NCBI RefSeq assembly: GCF_000699445.3
Contig: NC_067199.1
Span: forward strand, 35,138,902 to 35,202,901
Origin: Schistosoma haematobium
Taxonomy: Eukaryota > Platyhelminthes > Trematoda > Strigeidida > Schistosomatidae
Reading direction: 5' to 3'
DNA: 64,000 nt
Shown here: piece after piece, positions 21,449 through 33,780 of the stretch
Layout: the number at the start of each line of letters is the position of its first letter
Position numbering within the stretch: the stretch's first letter is position 1
Program-made: the position numbers and the translations under genes
The notes under the pieces: model-generated
The model's database searches: none
The model's input: only the letters and a program-made list of their open reading frames with translations
What the model was told of the DNA's origin: nothing

Positions 21449-24221
21449 CCATGGTGTTCGAATAATGAAACCTGTGAACAACAACTTCAACGACATTCTA
21501 ACAGAATACCAGTGCATTACGAAATCAGATTACCAAAAGGAAGGTAACCCACAGCTGGTACAACACCATATCACTACCACCGGACCACCTATTAGCGCCA
21601 GGGCGAGGAGATTACCACCAAACAAGTTGCAAGTAGCTAAAAGAGAATTCGAACATATGATGCAACTTGGTATTATCAGACCATCCAACAGCCCCTGGGC
21701 CTCGCCGTCACACATGGTACCAAAGAAGGACCAAGATTGGCGTCCGTGTGGTGACTGTCGACGATTAAACAATCAAACCATCCCGGATAGGTATCCTATT
21801 CCACATATACATGACTTCGCGTTAAATTTACATGGTAAATGCATCTTCTCGAAGCTCGACCTAGTGCGAGCATATCACCAAATTCCAATGGCACCGGAAG
21901 ACATTGAGAAAACAGCCATAATAACACCTTTTGGTTTGTTTGAGTTTCTAAGGATGCCATTCGGATTAAAAAACGCTGCGCAGACATTCCAACGCTTCAT
22001 GGATAACGTAACAAGAGGCCTTGATTTCGTGTTTGCCTACATCGACGATGTTCTTATTGCAAGCTCATCTTTAGAAGAGCATATCCAACATGTCCAGACC
22101 CTTTTTCATCGTTTTAAAAAACATGGCGTCGTCATCAATCCTTCGAAATGCATATTCGCAGTCCCAGCCTTAGAGTTTTTAGGACATTACATTGACTCTC
22201 AAAGCATCAAACCACTCCCAGAAAAGGTTGAAGCTATTACCAATTATCCCGAACCAACCTCGGTGAAGTCATTACGACGCTTCCTCGGTATGTGTAATTT
22301 TTACCGCCGTTTCTTGCCACATTGTGCTGAAGTATTACAGCCATTAACCGATCTGTTGAAAGCCGACAAAAAAGGTACGAAGAGAGAGAAGAATCAAACA
22401 TTCAACCTATCTCTTGATGCCAAAACAGCGTTTGAAAAAGCAAAGTTGATGATAGCTAATGCCACCATGCTACAATATCTAAATACTGACCCCACAACCC
22501 ACTTAATTCTGTGTACCGATGCATCTCAAAAAGCCGTCGGGGCAGTATTACAACAACAGGTAAACAATATGACTACCTCCATAGCGTTTTTCTCCAAAAG
22601 ATTGTCACCAGCCCATGAACGCTATAGTACCTTTGGACGGGAGTTACTTGCTATCTACTTAGCCGTTAAACACTTTAACTTTTTACTACAAGGACGAACT
22701 TTTACCATCATGACCGATCGCAAACCTTTATGTTACTCATTCCACACATCGTACGACCGACATTCACCTCGCGAAGCACGACAACTGGATTACATCTCCC
22801 AGTTTACGACAGATATCCAATTTGTCAAAGGACACACCAACGTCGTAGCTGACGCATTGTCACGTAAGGACGTAAATACCCTGTTACGTAAACAAGACAT
22901 CGATCTAGAAACCATCGCAAAACTACAAGTAGACGATGCAGATTTGAAGGCCTGCCAGGAGAAGTCTAACTTGAACCTTAGACCAGTACCCATTCCTTTC
23001 TCAAATACATCTATCATTTGCGATGTTTCAACGGGTAACAATCGCCCTTTTGTACCTCTAGCATGTCGTCGACAGGTATTTCATCAACTGCATGACCTTT
23101 CTCACTCAGGAATCAGAGCCACAATCAAATTGGTTACTGAGCGTTTTGTGTGGCCAAAAATCAATTCAGATATAAAACGATGGACGCGAAGCTGCCTACA
23201 ATGTCAACGCAGCAAGATTCAGAAGCACACGATCAGTCCAGTTGGCAAGTATCCCCTGCCGGAAAAACGTTTTCAGCATATCCACTTAGACATAGTTGGT
23301 CCATTGCCACCATCTAATTCATTCACGCACATTCTCACTGCGGTGGACAGGTTCACAAGATGGGCCATAGCATGCCCTATTGCTGATACTTCTGCAGAAA
23401 CAGTAGCCGGCGTATTCCTTGACCGTTGGATAGCAAATTACGGAGTACCTTCTATCGTCACTACCGACCGTGGTCCTCAGTTTCAGTCTATCTTATTTCA
23501 GGAATTCACAAGACTTCTGGGCGTGAACCACATCAAAACAACAGCCTACCACCCAGCAGCTAACGGCTTGGTCGAAAGATTTCACCGCCAATTGAAAAGC
23601 TCGCTGATGGCACAAGATGATACGACAAAATGGAGTGACGCATTACCACTTGTACTCCTGGGTATCCGTTCAACTATAAAGGAAGATATAGGTTGTACAG
23701 CCGCTGAGCTAGTTTACGGTACAACCCTTACATTACCAGGTCAACTAGTGGACCCAAACACTTTAACACCAACGGACCCAAGCCGTTTTGCTAGCCAACT
23801 GCTGCAAACTATGCAACGAATCAAAGCTATACCGCCTCGTGAACATAACAATCGAATACAACTCAACAGAAATCTAGAAACATGCAAGTTTGTCTTTGTT
23901 CGAGTTGATGCTGTTAAAAAGCCATTGAAACAACCTTATGAAGGACCATATCAAGTAATTAAAAGAACGACCAAACACTTCATAATCAACAAGTGTGGAA
24001 AGAAAGAGACTATCGCTATCGATAGAATAAAGCCTGCTTTCTACGAAGCACAACTTGACAAAGAACATACTATTTCACTGAACCAACCCCGTCCAGCAAC
24101 CACCACTACAGCAGACAGGGAAGAAAAACTGAGTATCAAACCTACTTGTTTAACGCGCTCAGGCAGAGCCGTAGAAAAAACCCAAACGCTATGTACATTT
24201 CGCCGAATAAAAAAAATCTAA
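21449..24221 (+). CDS. pol: Gypsy Pol: RT, RNase H, integrase (3-prime part)
   Basis: Open frame to the TAA at 24219-24221; the first in-frame ATG is at 21465 and residues are numbered from it (918 aa). RT spans about residues 40-230, with [13 protein letters not shown], the [10 protein letters not shown] block and the catalytic YIDD at 192-195. RNase H follows with CTDAS (Asp352) and the [10 protein letters not shown] block. Integrase has an N-terminal His/Cys zinc site (HDLSH, then CLQC near 577) and the catalytic triad Asp609 (HLDIVG), an Asp in TTDRGPQF and a Glu in [13 protein letters not shown] module ([10 protein letters not shown], about 824) is near the C-terminus; no chromodomain is evident. 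The enzymes copy the element RNA and insert the DNA. No stop or frameshift is seen. The natural start is in the upstream gag-protease frame, from which the nested element now separates it. Confidence 0.93.
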
Positions 24222-24727
24222 ACAAACAATTACTGATGTACTATACGATTATACTCACCCGATTTTTCCCAACAAAATCCATGATTTTTTTTCCCTTTTT
24301 TTTACAGTGTACATAATTAACCATATTTTTTTCCCTCAATTATTCGTTTTGTCACATTTTTTTTCATAGAAAAAAATTTGTTACAATAATAAACGAGTAA
24401 ACTCTATTTAATTATTCATTTGTTGTACACACACACACACAAAAAAAATAAGCAGTTCATTTTTTTGGGGGTCAGTAACAGTCTGCACATTATTATCATT
24501 GTTAGCAAACCAAGCTTTTAAATGACGGTATTCTCATTACTTTTGTTTGTCATGCTATGCCACATCACCGCTATTTTCACGCAATAACACACTGTATATT
24601 GTTAACGTACATGTCATACGCATCTCCACATTGTTAATTGGTTATTATTGTAAATATTTTTTTGGTATAAAATTTTTATTATTGTCATTGTAACCAGTGT
24701 TACCTCCGGACACTCTGGGGGTAGCTA
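24222..24727 (+). other. Gypsy 3-prime untranslated region
   Basis: T-rich non-coding sequence between the pol stop and the right LTR, with a short (CA)n run near 24426-24441. CTCTGGGGGTAGCTA right before the LTR contains a G-run that may serve as polypurine tract. Confidence 0.6.
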
Positions 24728-25262
24728 TGTGGAGATAGACCTGACAACCTTATTTTGTAAATAGTTTTCAATGTTATTTCTATTTGTTTTGTCAATTTTT
24801 CACTGTATGTACATTTATCATTAAATGACTGTACGTGTTGTTTTAGTCAACGACCTTGAACACTTTTTCCGTTGTAATTCTAACATAGCGTGACACACAT
24901 TTTCGGTTGTTCACAAATACACTATTACGCACATACCCATTGTTCTATTCTCGCTCGTTACCAAGTCAATTGCGTTCTAAACTGGATATTATCCTCATTT
25001 CAGACTGCAGTGTCATTCCCTTTATATCCTACATCAAAGAAACTTATTGGCGTCATATTTACCTCTGTGGAATTATTATGCATTTATAATTGTGGATTTT
25101 GAGACCAAAACTCAACAGAACACGCAACGACTAGCCGATTTAAGTAACGTCCCTAATTTGTTATTGCATTTGTAACATTTAACTTGTAAATATTAATATT
25201 ACTATTGATTGCTATTAACTTTGTTGATACTTTTGCGTTTATATATTGTTTGGTCCACCACA
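24728..25262 (+). repeat. 3-prime LTR of the gypsy element
   Basis: 535 bp, the same as the left LTR except for one missing T in TGTGGATTTTGAG. Confidence 0.95.
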
Positions 25263-25309
25263 AGTACCTCTTTTTCAACTATATCTGTTAGTACTTTTGG
25301 TCCTAGCGT

Positions 25310-25745
25310 CTAACATAAGTTGTAGTTCTTTCTCGGCTTCCCGTCTTTTAACACGGTCTGCCAACGGTAGGTCCTTTCGGATAAAGACTCCTGAACCCTT
25401 TAATTTGTGTCCATTCTGTAAAATTAGGTCACGTTTGTTCGAAGAGCTGAATACTACTTTAAGCAGTTTGGAATGATTCGGTTTCGAGTCCGCTAGACAC
25501 CCTAGACTGTACACCTTTAGCAAGGTGACCCCGGTCATATTTTGAGGCATGAGTTGATTAAGCAGCTGCCTAATCAGTACAATGTCATGCTCAAAACGAG
25601 CTTTAGGTTCAGAGCTTTCGCTCTCCTTGATTCTATGAAAAATAGCTGATCTGTCGCTATGATCAGCTTTCGATTTTTCAACTACTTTTACGGAGGCAGG
25701 GTTCCCTTTTATGTCCCTACTTTTCTTCCTTACAACATGACACTG
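25310..25745 (-). pseudogene. CR1-like ORF1 fragment, inverted head
   Basis: The minus strand encodes a continuous fragment that includes FHRIKESE, FEHDIVLIRQLLNQL, MPQNMTGVTLLKVYSLG and KGSGVFIRKDLPLADRVKRR. The same residues, with a few changes, are encoded on the plus strand from about 25731. It is therefore a head-to-head duplicate of the 5-prime part of the adjacent CR1-like element. Homology to the plus copy covers 25310-25590; 25591-25745 is upstream ORF sequence without a plus counterpart here. The gypsy element inserted 47 bp to its left. Confidence 0.75.
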
Positions 25746-28700
25746 TACTGATTAGACAGCTGCTTAATCAAGTCATGCCTCAAAATATGACCGGGGTCAC
25801 CTTGCTAAAGGTGTACAGTCTAGGGTGTCTAGCGGACTCGAAACCGAATCATTCCAAACTGCTTAAAGTAGTATTCAGCTCTTCGAACAAACGTGACCTA
25901 ATTTTACAGAATGGACACAAATTAAAGGGTTCAGGAGTCTTTATCCGAAAGGACCTACCGTTGGCAGACCGTGTTAAAAGACGGGAAGCCGAGAAAGAAC
26001 TACAACTAAGGTTAGACGCTGGCGAAAAGGACCTGAAAATTGTAAATTTTCGGGTTGTAAGACTTCGACAGAGAATGATGCCGAAGCCACTCTGGGTGAA
26101 GCACGAAGTCACTTAAACAGGCTTCGGATCTGTTACACCAATGCATGAAGCTTACTTAATAAGCGATCGGAACTAGGTGTACAGATTGACTCTACAAAGC
26201 CAGACACAATCGCAGTTACAGAAACCTGGCTGACACAGGCTATAGATAGTATGGAACTTGATTTCGAGGGTTTTACGTTAGTAAGGGCCGACAGAACACA
26301 AAAGCGCAAAGGAGGAGGAGTAGCTCTATTCATTAGGAATGCTATCCCATTTGCCATTATCGATAGTGTATCCTATGAGAGTGGGACGTGTGAATTAGTT
26401 AGTTGCCGCTTGAAATGCAAGGGACAAGAGCTGTTGATTGGTTTGGTCCATCGCAGTCCAAGCTGTGAGGCAAATGAGATCCTGTTAAGCAGTCTCAATA
26501 CTTGGTCCCAAAGTGGTCGATGTCTAATCCTAGGGGACTTTAATGCACCTATGGTAGACTGGGAAAATCTGCGAACTAAATCGTCGGAGAATTCTTTCGA
26601 GCAGGAACTAGTTGATGGGGTTATCACATGCGCCCTAGTGTAATATGTGAAAGAAGCGACAATGTACGATCCGGACACTAAATCATCCTTATTAGATCTT
26701 ATGCTGACTCACTCCATCATATGCCACCCCTAGGTAAAAGTGATCACGCAGTTTTAACTTTCGACTTCCATATAACTGCCAGTCACGAGCACGCGTCAGT
26801 CCAGTCCAGACCGAACGTCTGGAAAGCAAACATACCAGACATCATGCACTCAGCATCGTTAATAGATTGGAAAATAGACCCATAGTCCTCAATTGAAACG
26901 GCCTGGGACGCATTTCGAAATTCATACTTAAAAGTTGCCACACCTCACATCCCTTGGACTGTACCAAAGGGGCCGAAAAACTCACCACTATGGTTCAGTA
27001 GGGAGGTCCGTATCCTTCTCCGTAAGAAAAGGAAAATGTGGGATAGATTTAGGTTACTGGGGACTGATGAGTCAAAATCTCAGTATCGAAAGGCTCGGAA
27101 TACTTGTGCCTCGACCCTCCGTAAGTCTAGAAAATTTTACGAAGGAAAACTTGTTAAGGAATCCATAGAATGTCCTAAACGCTTGTATTCCTATATAAAC
27201 CAAAGGACAAGGAGAAAAGGAAATATTCCTGCTCTATGGAGAGACAGTACTGCTTCATCATTAGTGGAGGACGACTTTGGTAAGGCTCAAGTGTTCTCGA
27301 ACTACTTTAGCAACGTATATACCATAGAAGCGCCCTTCCCGTCAGCGTATACAGATCCCCCCCATACATACACTGGATAGCGTGACCATTAAAGAACTCG
27401 ATGTCTTTGGTCTGCTAAATAAGCTTGACATAAGTAAATCCACGATGCCCTATGAATTACATCCTAGGCTACTGAAGGAATTATCTAACTTCGTTGCAAG
27501 CCCTTTAAGTACATGCTTTAACCTATCCGTTACGCAGGGTCGTTTACCAAAAGACTGGAAAAACGCCATAGTAAGTCCTGTCTTCAAAACAGGTACGAAA
27601 CACAAACCTGAGAACTACCGCCCCGTTAGCCTAACTAGTGTGGTTGTTAAAATCTTAGAAAAGATTATTCGGAATGAGCTGTTTAAGTATCTCGATAAAA
27701 ACCGGATCCTTTCGGAGAAGCAGCACGGCTTCAGAATAGGTTATTCTTGTCTCACTAACTTACTAGTGGCTCGTGAAAGCTGGTGCGCTCTTAAGGACCA
27801 AAAGTTACCTGTGGACGTAGCCTTCATTGATTTCAGTAAAGCTTTTGACAAAGTTCCGCACAACCGGCTGTTATACAAGTTAAGAAAAGTCGGGATTGGA
27901 GGCAATTTATTGATGTGGATAAAAGACTTCTTAGTTGGGCGTCAACAAAGAGTTCGGGTGAACTCAAAGTTATCTAGCTGGGAAACTGTGCTTAGTGGAG
28001 TGCCCCAGGGTACAGTTTTGGGGCCAGTGCTATTCCTCTTGTATGTAAATGACCTTCCTTGTCTCCTATCATCATCGGTCTTGCTATATGCTGACGGTGT
28101 CAAAGTATGGAGAACGATATGATGTAAGAGTGATAGCTTAGAACTTCAAAATGACCTGAAGAAGTTATCTGAATGGTCTCAAACACGGCAGTTGCCGATA
28201 AATACTTCCAAGTGTGTTGTGATGCATATCGGTCATCAAGGCACAGATACATACACGATGAATAACACTGAGCTACCTGTCGTCCAGACATATAATGACT
28301 TAGGAGTTATCGTTAGTCAAGACTTAAAGACTACTGCACACTGCCGTGCAATAGCCGCCAAAAGTTTTAGAACGTTATGGTCAATACGTAGGGCCTTTAG
28401 TCATGTCGACGCTAAGACGTTTTTGACTTTGTATACAGTGTTCGTTCTTCCTAAACTTGAGTACTGCATACAAGCGGCTAGCCCCTGCTTTAAAAAAGAC
28501 AGTGAGCTTCTGGAAAAGTTTCAGAGAACGGCGACTAAGCTGGTTCCCGGAATAGCGAAGCTTCCGTATGAATCTCGACTGGCCAAGCTGAACCTTTTCC
28601 CGTTGTCATATCGCAGAACTAGAGGCGACTTGATTACAGTCTACAAATTGCTTAGTGATAAATTTGCACCTAACATGTCCTCATTTTTCTTGTCTTCCAA

Positions 28701-28960
28701 AACAGAGAATTTACGAGGACACTCCAAAAAAGTTCACAAGCCGAGAACAAATTACTTGTCAGCTGACTATCGACTTTCCCATCGAATCATCAACGAGTGG
28801 AATTCACTACCCCAGCACGTGGTTGAGGCTCCATCCATCGACTCTTTCAAAAGAAAGTTGGATCAACTGAGAGACCACCATTGCCAGGACTAACATAGGC
28901 CATCAAGCCTCCTGTCCTTACCAAACTGAAACTGCATAATAATCAGTCTGATAGTCATTT
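25731..28960 (+). pseudogene. CR1-like non-LTR retrotransposon, degraded
   Basis: Order on the plus strand: ORF1-like segment (25775-26116), AP-endonuclease (about 26130-26640, with IAVTETWLT, KGGGVALFIR, LVHRSPS and ILGDFNAPMVDW), a linker in shifted frames (26660-27380), then RT (27382-28893, with PENYRPVSLTS, HGFRIGYSC, FIDFSKAFD, GVPQGTVLGP). The C-terminal part ends EWNSLPQHVVEAPSIDSFKR. Breaks are a stop at 26641-26643 with a frame change, a TAG near 26884, a frame change near 27380 and an in-frame TGA at 28120-28122. The catalytic YADD is YADG (near 28088), which by itself would inactivate RT. The family is CR1/Jockey-superfamily, perhaps SR1 or a Perere type; subfamily not resolved. 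The 3-prime boundary is approximate. Confidence 0.85.
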
Positions 28961-29149
28961 GTAGATGTTTTTATTTTCTATTTTGAGTGAGTGCATTGGT
29001 TTCAGAGTAACCTGAACTCTGAATACCACTAGCTTTCATATCAACAGACAGGAGGTTGTCCTGGCGAAATTTGAAAATTATGAAGTTAATAATTATTTTG
29101 TATGAAGACGAATAATAAGACAATTACAGTGATGGAAAGGGGTCACTGA

Positions 29150-30110
29150 TATTCGGTGGTAATAACCGTGGTGATTTATGAAACATATATCGAACACAGC
29201 TGGTCCATGAGGGAGATGGTAACTCACCGGTGGGCTAGTATTTGTTAAATCTTCTTTTAAAGGTGGCTGTGTACACTCCGGCTAGGAAAGCATTCTAAAT
29301 GGAGGCAACTACTGATGGGAAAAAATGAGAGTGTACCTGGGTTTTTGCCCTTTGACATGCACTTTCGGAGGGGGGTTGCCTCGTGGAAAGTAGTGAAGAT
29401 ATTCTTGTAGAATGCTCGTGTTGGGATGACTTGTAGTATATATGCTGTTATCAAATGGCTACTTATTCTCCTATAGCTCAACGAAAATAATCCCAGGTGT
29501 TGGAGTCGGTCTTCGTAAGATTTGTTTTAGACCGGCCACCCATTTAGTTCCCTGTCTCTATATTCGGTCAAAGAAATTAATGTCTCTTGAAGAAGGAAAG
29601 GTGCAAAAAAATTGTGGACTTCAAGGTAGAGCCGTATGTTTTGAAGAGGGTTAAGAACAACTCTGGGATGACTGTGTCGAGTTGTCTTCAGTCAAAGCGA
29701 AGAGTCACGTTTACATTGCCTTCATCCTCTGCATAGATTTAACTTGTGTCCAAGTTCTCTGTGGTTACTGGCCCGTGGTCACACTCTGAGGAGACAATCG
29801 GGGTCGGATTTCCATGGTGTATACAAGTTCTTTGTTTCGAATAGGCCAGAATGTTTGTGATCTGACATTTCTATGGGTCAGTTTTCAACCCAGTGTTTGT
29901 TGCTCACTCTTTTATTGTTGTAAGGTCAGTCACAGCATCCTCAACAGTGGCAGTTAATACATAGTGGAATTTTTAAGTTGTTTTAAAGCTCAAATGAACC
30001 CTTTTCGCTTTTTATAAATCTCCGGATCTATGTGTCATTTCCACAGATCAGTTCAACCAAGCTAACTTTATGTAATGGGTCGTCCATAAGGATCAGAAAC
30101 AAAAGTGAAC
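29150..30110 (-). pseudogene. Second CR1-like RT C-terminal fragment
   Basis: Read on the minus strand from about 30110, broken frames show GSLLFLILMDD, then DLTTIKE followed by ATNTGLKTDP, a KHSGLFETKNLYT block, LFKTYGSTLK, YEDRLQHLGLFSLSYRR and a terminal TFKRRFNKY. This is the order of RT palm and C-terminal segments in CR1-like elements. Several stops and frameshifts show it is old. Orientation is opposite to the element just left of it. Confidence 0.65.
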
Positions 30111-30239
30111 CTAAGATTGTTTATTATGAAGCTGTAATATCTAAAATCATGTCAGGCCCATGTGGGTTATTCTAACTTCTGGATAGTCTGCTTTATCTAT
30201 TCTTCCCAAGACACATTTTGATCTTGTCAATTACTCACG

Positions 30240-31790
30240 TATTAACCCTGATCATTTTGATGTAATCTTATGTGTGCTAATTGCTCACCCTATTCATTAT
30301 GTGTTTGCAGTTTATTTTTGTTTGAATATAAACGCTGAGTCACGCTTTACCAAAACGGGCTGCCCCACTCGTCTTCTCCGCTGCGGATCAAACTGTTTCG
30401 TTTCTCAGATTATCCGCCCAGATCAATGTGTGTATGAGATACACATATTCAAACCATATTCTCGTATTTGGCTTATTTCACTCCGTTATTCTCTAACAAC
30501 AGTTAAGTTGGTAAATGTGCATGAGGGTTGGCAGCATGCATATTTCGATTACAATCAGCATACGATCTAATAGGAGTCAGATATTGGGCCACCAATGTTC
30601 TACGAACCTAACGCAACCTGTAAAACTACGCATGCGATGAACATCTCGAACTCTACGCATCCAGTAAACAAACTAAATGGCTTAACTAACCAACGAGCAA
30701 GCCAAACGACTCAATCTCTGATCCGATGCGTAACATTTTCCTGCTTAACGTTAGTTTGTCCCATTTTTTCGTATGATTTTGGCTCCATTATTGCACCCGT
30801 TCACGTAGTTCAGATTATTGTTGCGTTATCGTGCCACAGATTTTCCATTTTTATATCGTCTTCTATCATGTCTAAGGACGCCTTTGACTACTGTATGGTT
30901 AGTAATGACTACGTTCATCCTATCTGTTCGTCTACACGTATAACTGCGTGCTGCATTACTTATTACCCAAAAACAGTAGCTGATAACTGCAGTTATTATT
31001 CTGTTCTCGTCGCATTATTTATCAGAACATAGTTCAGAGCTGGTTTCTCAAGGGCACACTCCTGTTCGCCACATAAAAGTCAGCTTCACTCTCCCGTTGT
31101 GCACAATCATATGTATTGGCGATTTTATTATGCCTTAGTATGGTTACATAAAAAAACGAGGTCGGACGCATCTCCATCAAGCGAAATAAACCACGCTAGG
31201 CTTTACGACCTAACAGGAATACGACTATGTATATCTCGTCTCCACAGTCACTACTCTGTTCCTCTGGTCATTCTACTAATACATGTTCAACGATAACTTG
31301 ATGCATCTGGTTATAACCCGAATGACAACGTATACTGACTTCGCACTTTATGATTATTATCAACTGCAGTATAGCAATGAATATCATTCATCGAGGCAGT
31401 TAACATCTTACGGCTTGACTGATCTTATCCTACAAGCAGAAACTCTATCCCATGTAAGTAACAATCCATTATTGGCTGACAGACGTTATTTACTCTAATG
31501 CGGCTTATTAGGACATGTTCATATTTCTTTATTCTTTGCCTCAATATTGTGCCAGCACCACAGACCAATTTCTGTTATATTCTACATTACATATCTTCAC
31601 TGTTTATCCAGCTGCCATATCCGTAAACGACAAACTACTCAATACTGTTTTCAAGTGACAGTGTACTCAATCAGATATGGTACAAGTTTACTTCGCTACT
31701 TATTGTTAACGTCAACCACATACCTCTTTGGTGTTCTTCTCATAAACAGACTTTTTTCCGAAATTAATGTTCTATTCTAAATATTGAGTC
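30240..31790 (+). repeat. Uncharacterised sequence, possibly diverged LARD interior
   Basis: Several plus-strand open frames up to 145 codons occur here, but none resembles a protein I know and they lie in different frames. The stretch at 31235-31295 shares an ordered string of short words with 20500-20560 in the nested LTR element (TCTCCAC, CTGTTCCT, CTACTAATACA). I regard the region as an old non-coding element. TGAGTCACRCWTTACC-type words occur at both ends (about 30338 and 31786). Confidence 0.3.
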
Positions 31791-32083
31791 ACACATTACC
31801 AAACCGAGCTGTTTCAGTCGCTCTCTCCGATACACATCACATCATTCTAAATATGGGACGCCAAAGATTTCCTGGTGTTCATACCCTCGAACTAGTGTGC
31901 ACTATATTGACCTCTACGCGTACCACCGTGTTCTCTAGATAGTTTCAGAGCCAGAATAAAATTGAGTCAGTAAAGCTCATCTTTAAAACCTTCGTTAGAA
32001 AAGATACATGAGGTACTGTGTCAAAGGCTTTTATTAAATCGAATAACAATGTATAAATGGGTCTCTTACTGTCCCAGTAGGTT

Positions 32084-32196
32084 TGTGGAATTATGATCTA
32101 GTTTCTTATCAGTACTACTATAACAATAGACCTAATCCTAAAATTTTAGATTCGTCATGATGTTACTGCCAAATCTATAAGATCTTACGTGGAAGT
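32084..32196 (-). repeat. Diverged LTR fragment of the nested-element family
   Basis: About 113 bp match, at roughly 80 percent by eye, the reverse complement of the 18050-18164 end of the nested LTR. Anchors are the terminal TGTGGAATTATG, TAGACCTAATCCTAAA and ATCTATAAGATCTTACGTGG. The rest of the LTR is missing or unrecognisable, so this family also has old members. Confidence 0.65.
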
Positions 32197-32269
32197 ATAT
32201 AATTGTCTATTCTGACTCGTCGCATCATAACAACATCCCAACAAACACAGATTAACTCAGACCCCCCGT

Positions 32270-33775
32270 GAACCACCACACTGGTTGATTCTTGGGTGTT
32301 TACTAATCTTCTGGTGGCATCTCTTACAGGTCACATTTTTTCGAGTCGTACTTAGATTTGACCAGATAGCTCAGCCGATGACCTCTTGGGTGTCAGTAAA
32401 CTTTCTGTGACGAGTGTTGAATATAAAGTTGCGCTCAATGGGAGGGATTTGCAGCCCGCCATATTTCGGCTCTGATACAGGTGGCATGGTCTGGGTGGGG
32501 TGGTACCATTTCTCAGAATTGTTCAGTATTTATCCGAATGTCTTTATCAAAGGCTGCCCTGCTTTCTGATAAGTTACTGTTGGACACTGGAACATCAGGT
32601 AAAATCAGGGACTTTTGCCTAACGTCTTTGTATTGTATTTCTAACCCTATATCCAATATCTTCTCATCTCCTTCGAGACAACTGAACATAAACAAATTTT
32701 TTTATTTGTGCTAGGGGACTGTTTTCGGCCTTACCAAATCAAAGAGGATCTCTGACGATTGGGTTTGACCTCTTGGGTAATTCTGTTGGTTGGCCAAGCA
32801 GAATTCCCCTTCTTTAAAGACCCAGTGGGAAAACAAAAATCTGATGGGTGGTCTAACCTGTGCATTTATGACTCAAAAATTTACATAAAAAATGCATGAA
32901 TTACGGGACCAAAAAGCACCATAAATCAGAAATTACGATGTGTGCCACAGTAGGTTACTCGGGATGCAAAAGTGAAATGCTAGGCTTGTGATCAATCTAT
33001 AATAAGTAACGAACGGGAGAAAGTGTAAGAAAAATTGATAAATCATACAAAAATTTGAAATCCGGCGAATGTAAAAATTGCATGAAATAAGCTTTATTAA
33101 TTACATATTAAGAAATCAGATTACAGACATCCAAAAAATAGCACCCATATTTTCTTATCTTTTCTTATCCTCCTCGTCACAACGAATAGGCATCTTAAAG
33201 ATGAAGGTAAGATAGGAACTCAATATATTTGATACCATTTAAGCGCTGCTATATATTTAAAATAACCATAAGAAATACATTAATGTTAGCAGGCAAACAA
33301 GATTATTAGAATACATATGAAATAAATTAGAACGGTATTTTCAACAACAAAAAAAGCATGCATATATACAACACGAATGGAAATAAGTTCCTGAGTAAAC
33401 AGACCAAAACTAAGGTAACGAAACTAATTCCCAGTGAAAAATCTATAATGACGAAATTAAGGTAATAAGACAATGTTATTAAAGCATTATCAGACACGGA
33501 ATTTAAAGAATAAGATACAATCATGAATAAAGTGCATGAATTTTATCCTACGTTTTTCACTTTCCAATATTGCCCACTAACTACTGAATCTTGATATCGT
33601 ATTTACTACCACACTTCCAACTTTAGTCATTCATTTTACTACACGACCGTTGTATCCTCACTTAGTGGTTTCAAAGCAAAGATCGAAAACGACATAACCA
33701 TTATTTTGATTAGAGATCGTCTGTTTGAGTAATCATAAAAAGGAAACAAGTTTTAGTTTAAATTCACTTACTATT
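32270..33775. other. Non-coding, unresolved repeat remnants
   Basis: A minus-strand open frame at 32513-32695 may be a retroelement scrap, but no diagnostic motif is visible. From 32880 to 33775 nothing is recognised beyond AT-rich sequence. Confidence 0.35.
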
Positions 33776-33780
33776 ATTTA

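Larger units (their letters stand above)
15818..25262 (+). mobile_element. Ty3/gypsy LTR retrotransposon (CsRn1/Boudicca type), interrupted
   Basis: Complete element with TG...CA LTRs at 15818-16353 and 24728-25262, flanked by the 4-bp target duplication AGTA (15814-15817 and 25263-25266). The LTRs differ only by one T missing from a T-run in the right copy, so insertion is recent. Inside are gag, a -1 frameshift, protease, RT, RNase H and integrase in gypsy order. The CHCC Gag box and 4-bp duplication are features of the CsRn1 clade, to which Boudicca of S. mansoni belongs. A second LTR element (17751-21444) splits the protease-RT linker. Without it and one AGAT copy, the element would be 5747 bp and its pol frame continuous. 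Confidence 0.93.

Noticed and set aside
30595..31032. 145-aa plus-strand open frame
   Set aside because: Composition and lack of any motif suggest chance; neighbouring frames of similar type lie in different phases in a probable non-coding repeat.
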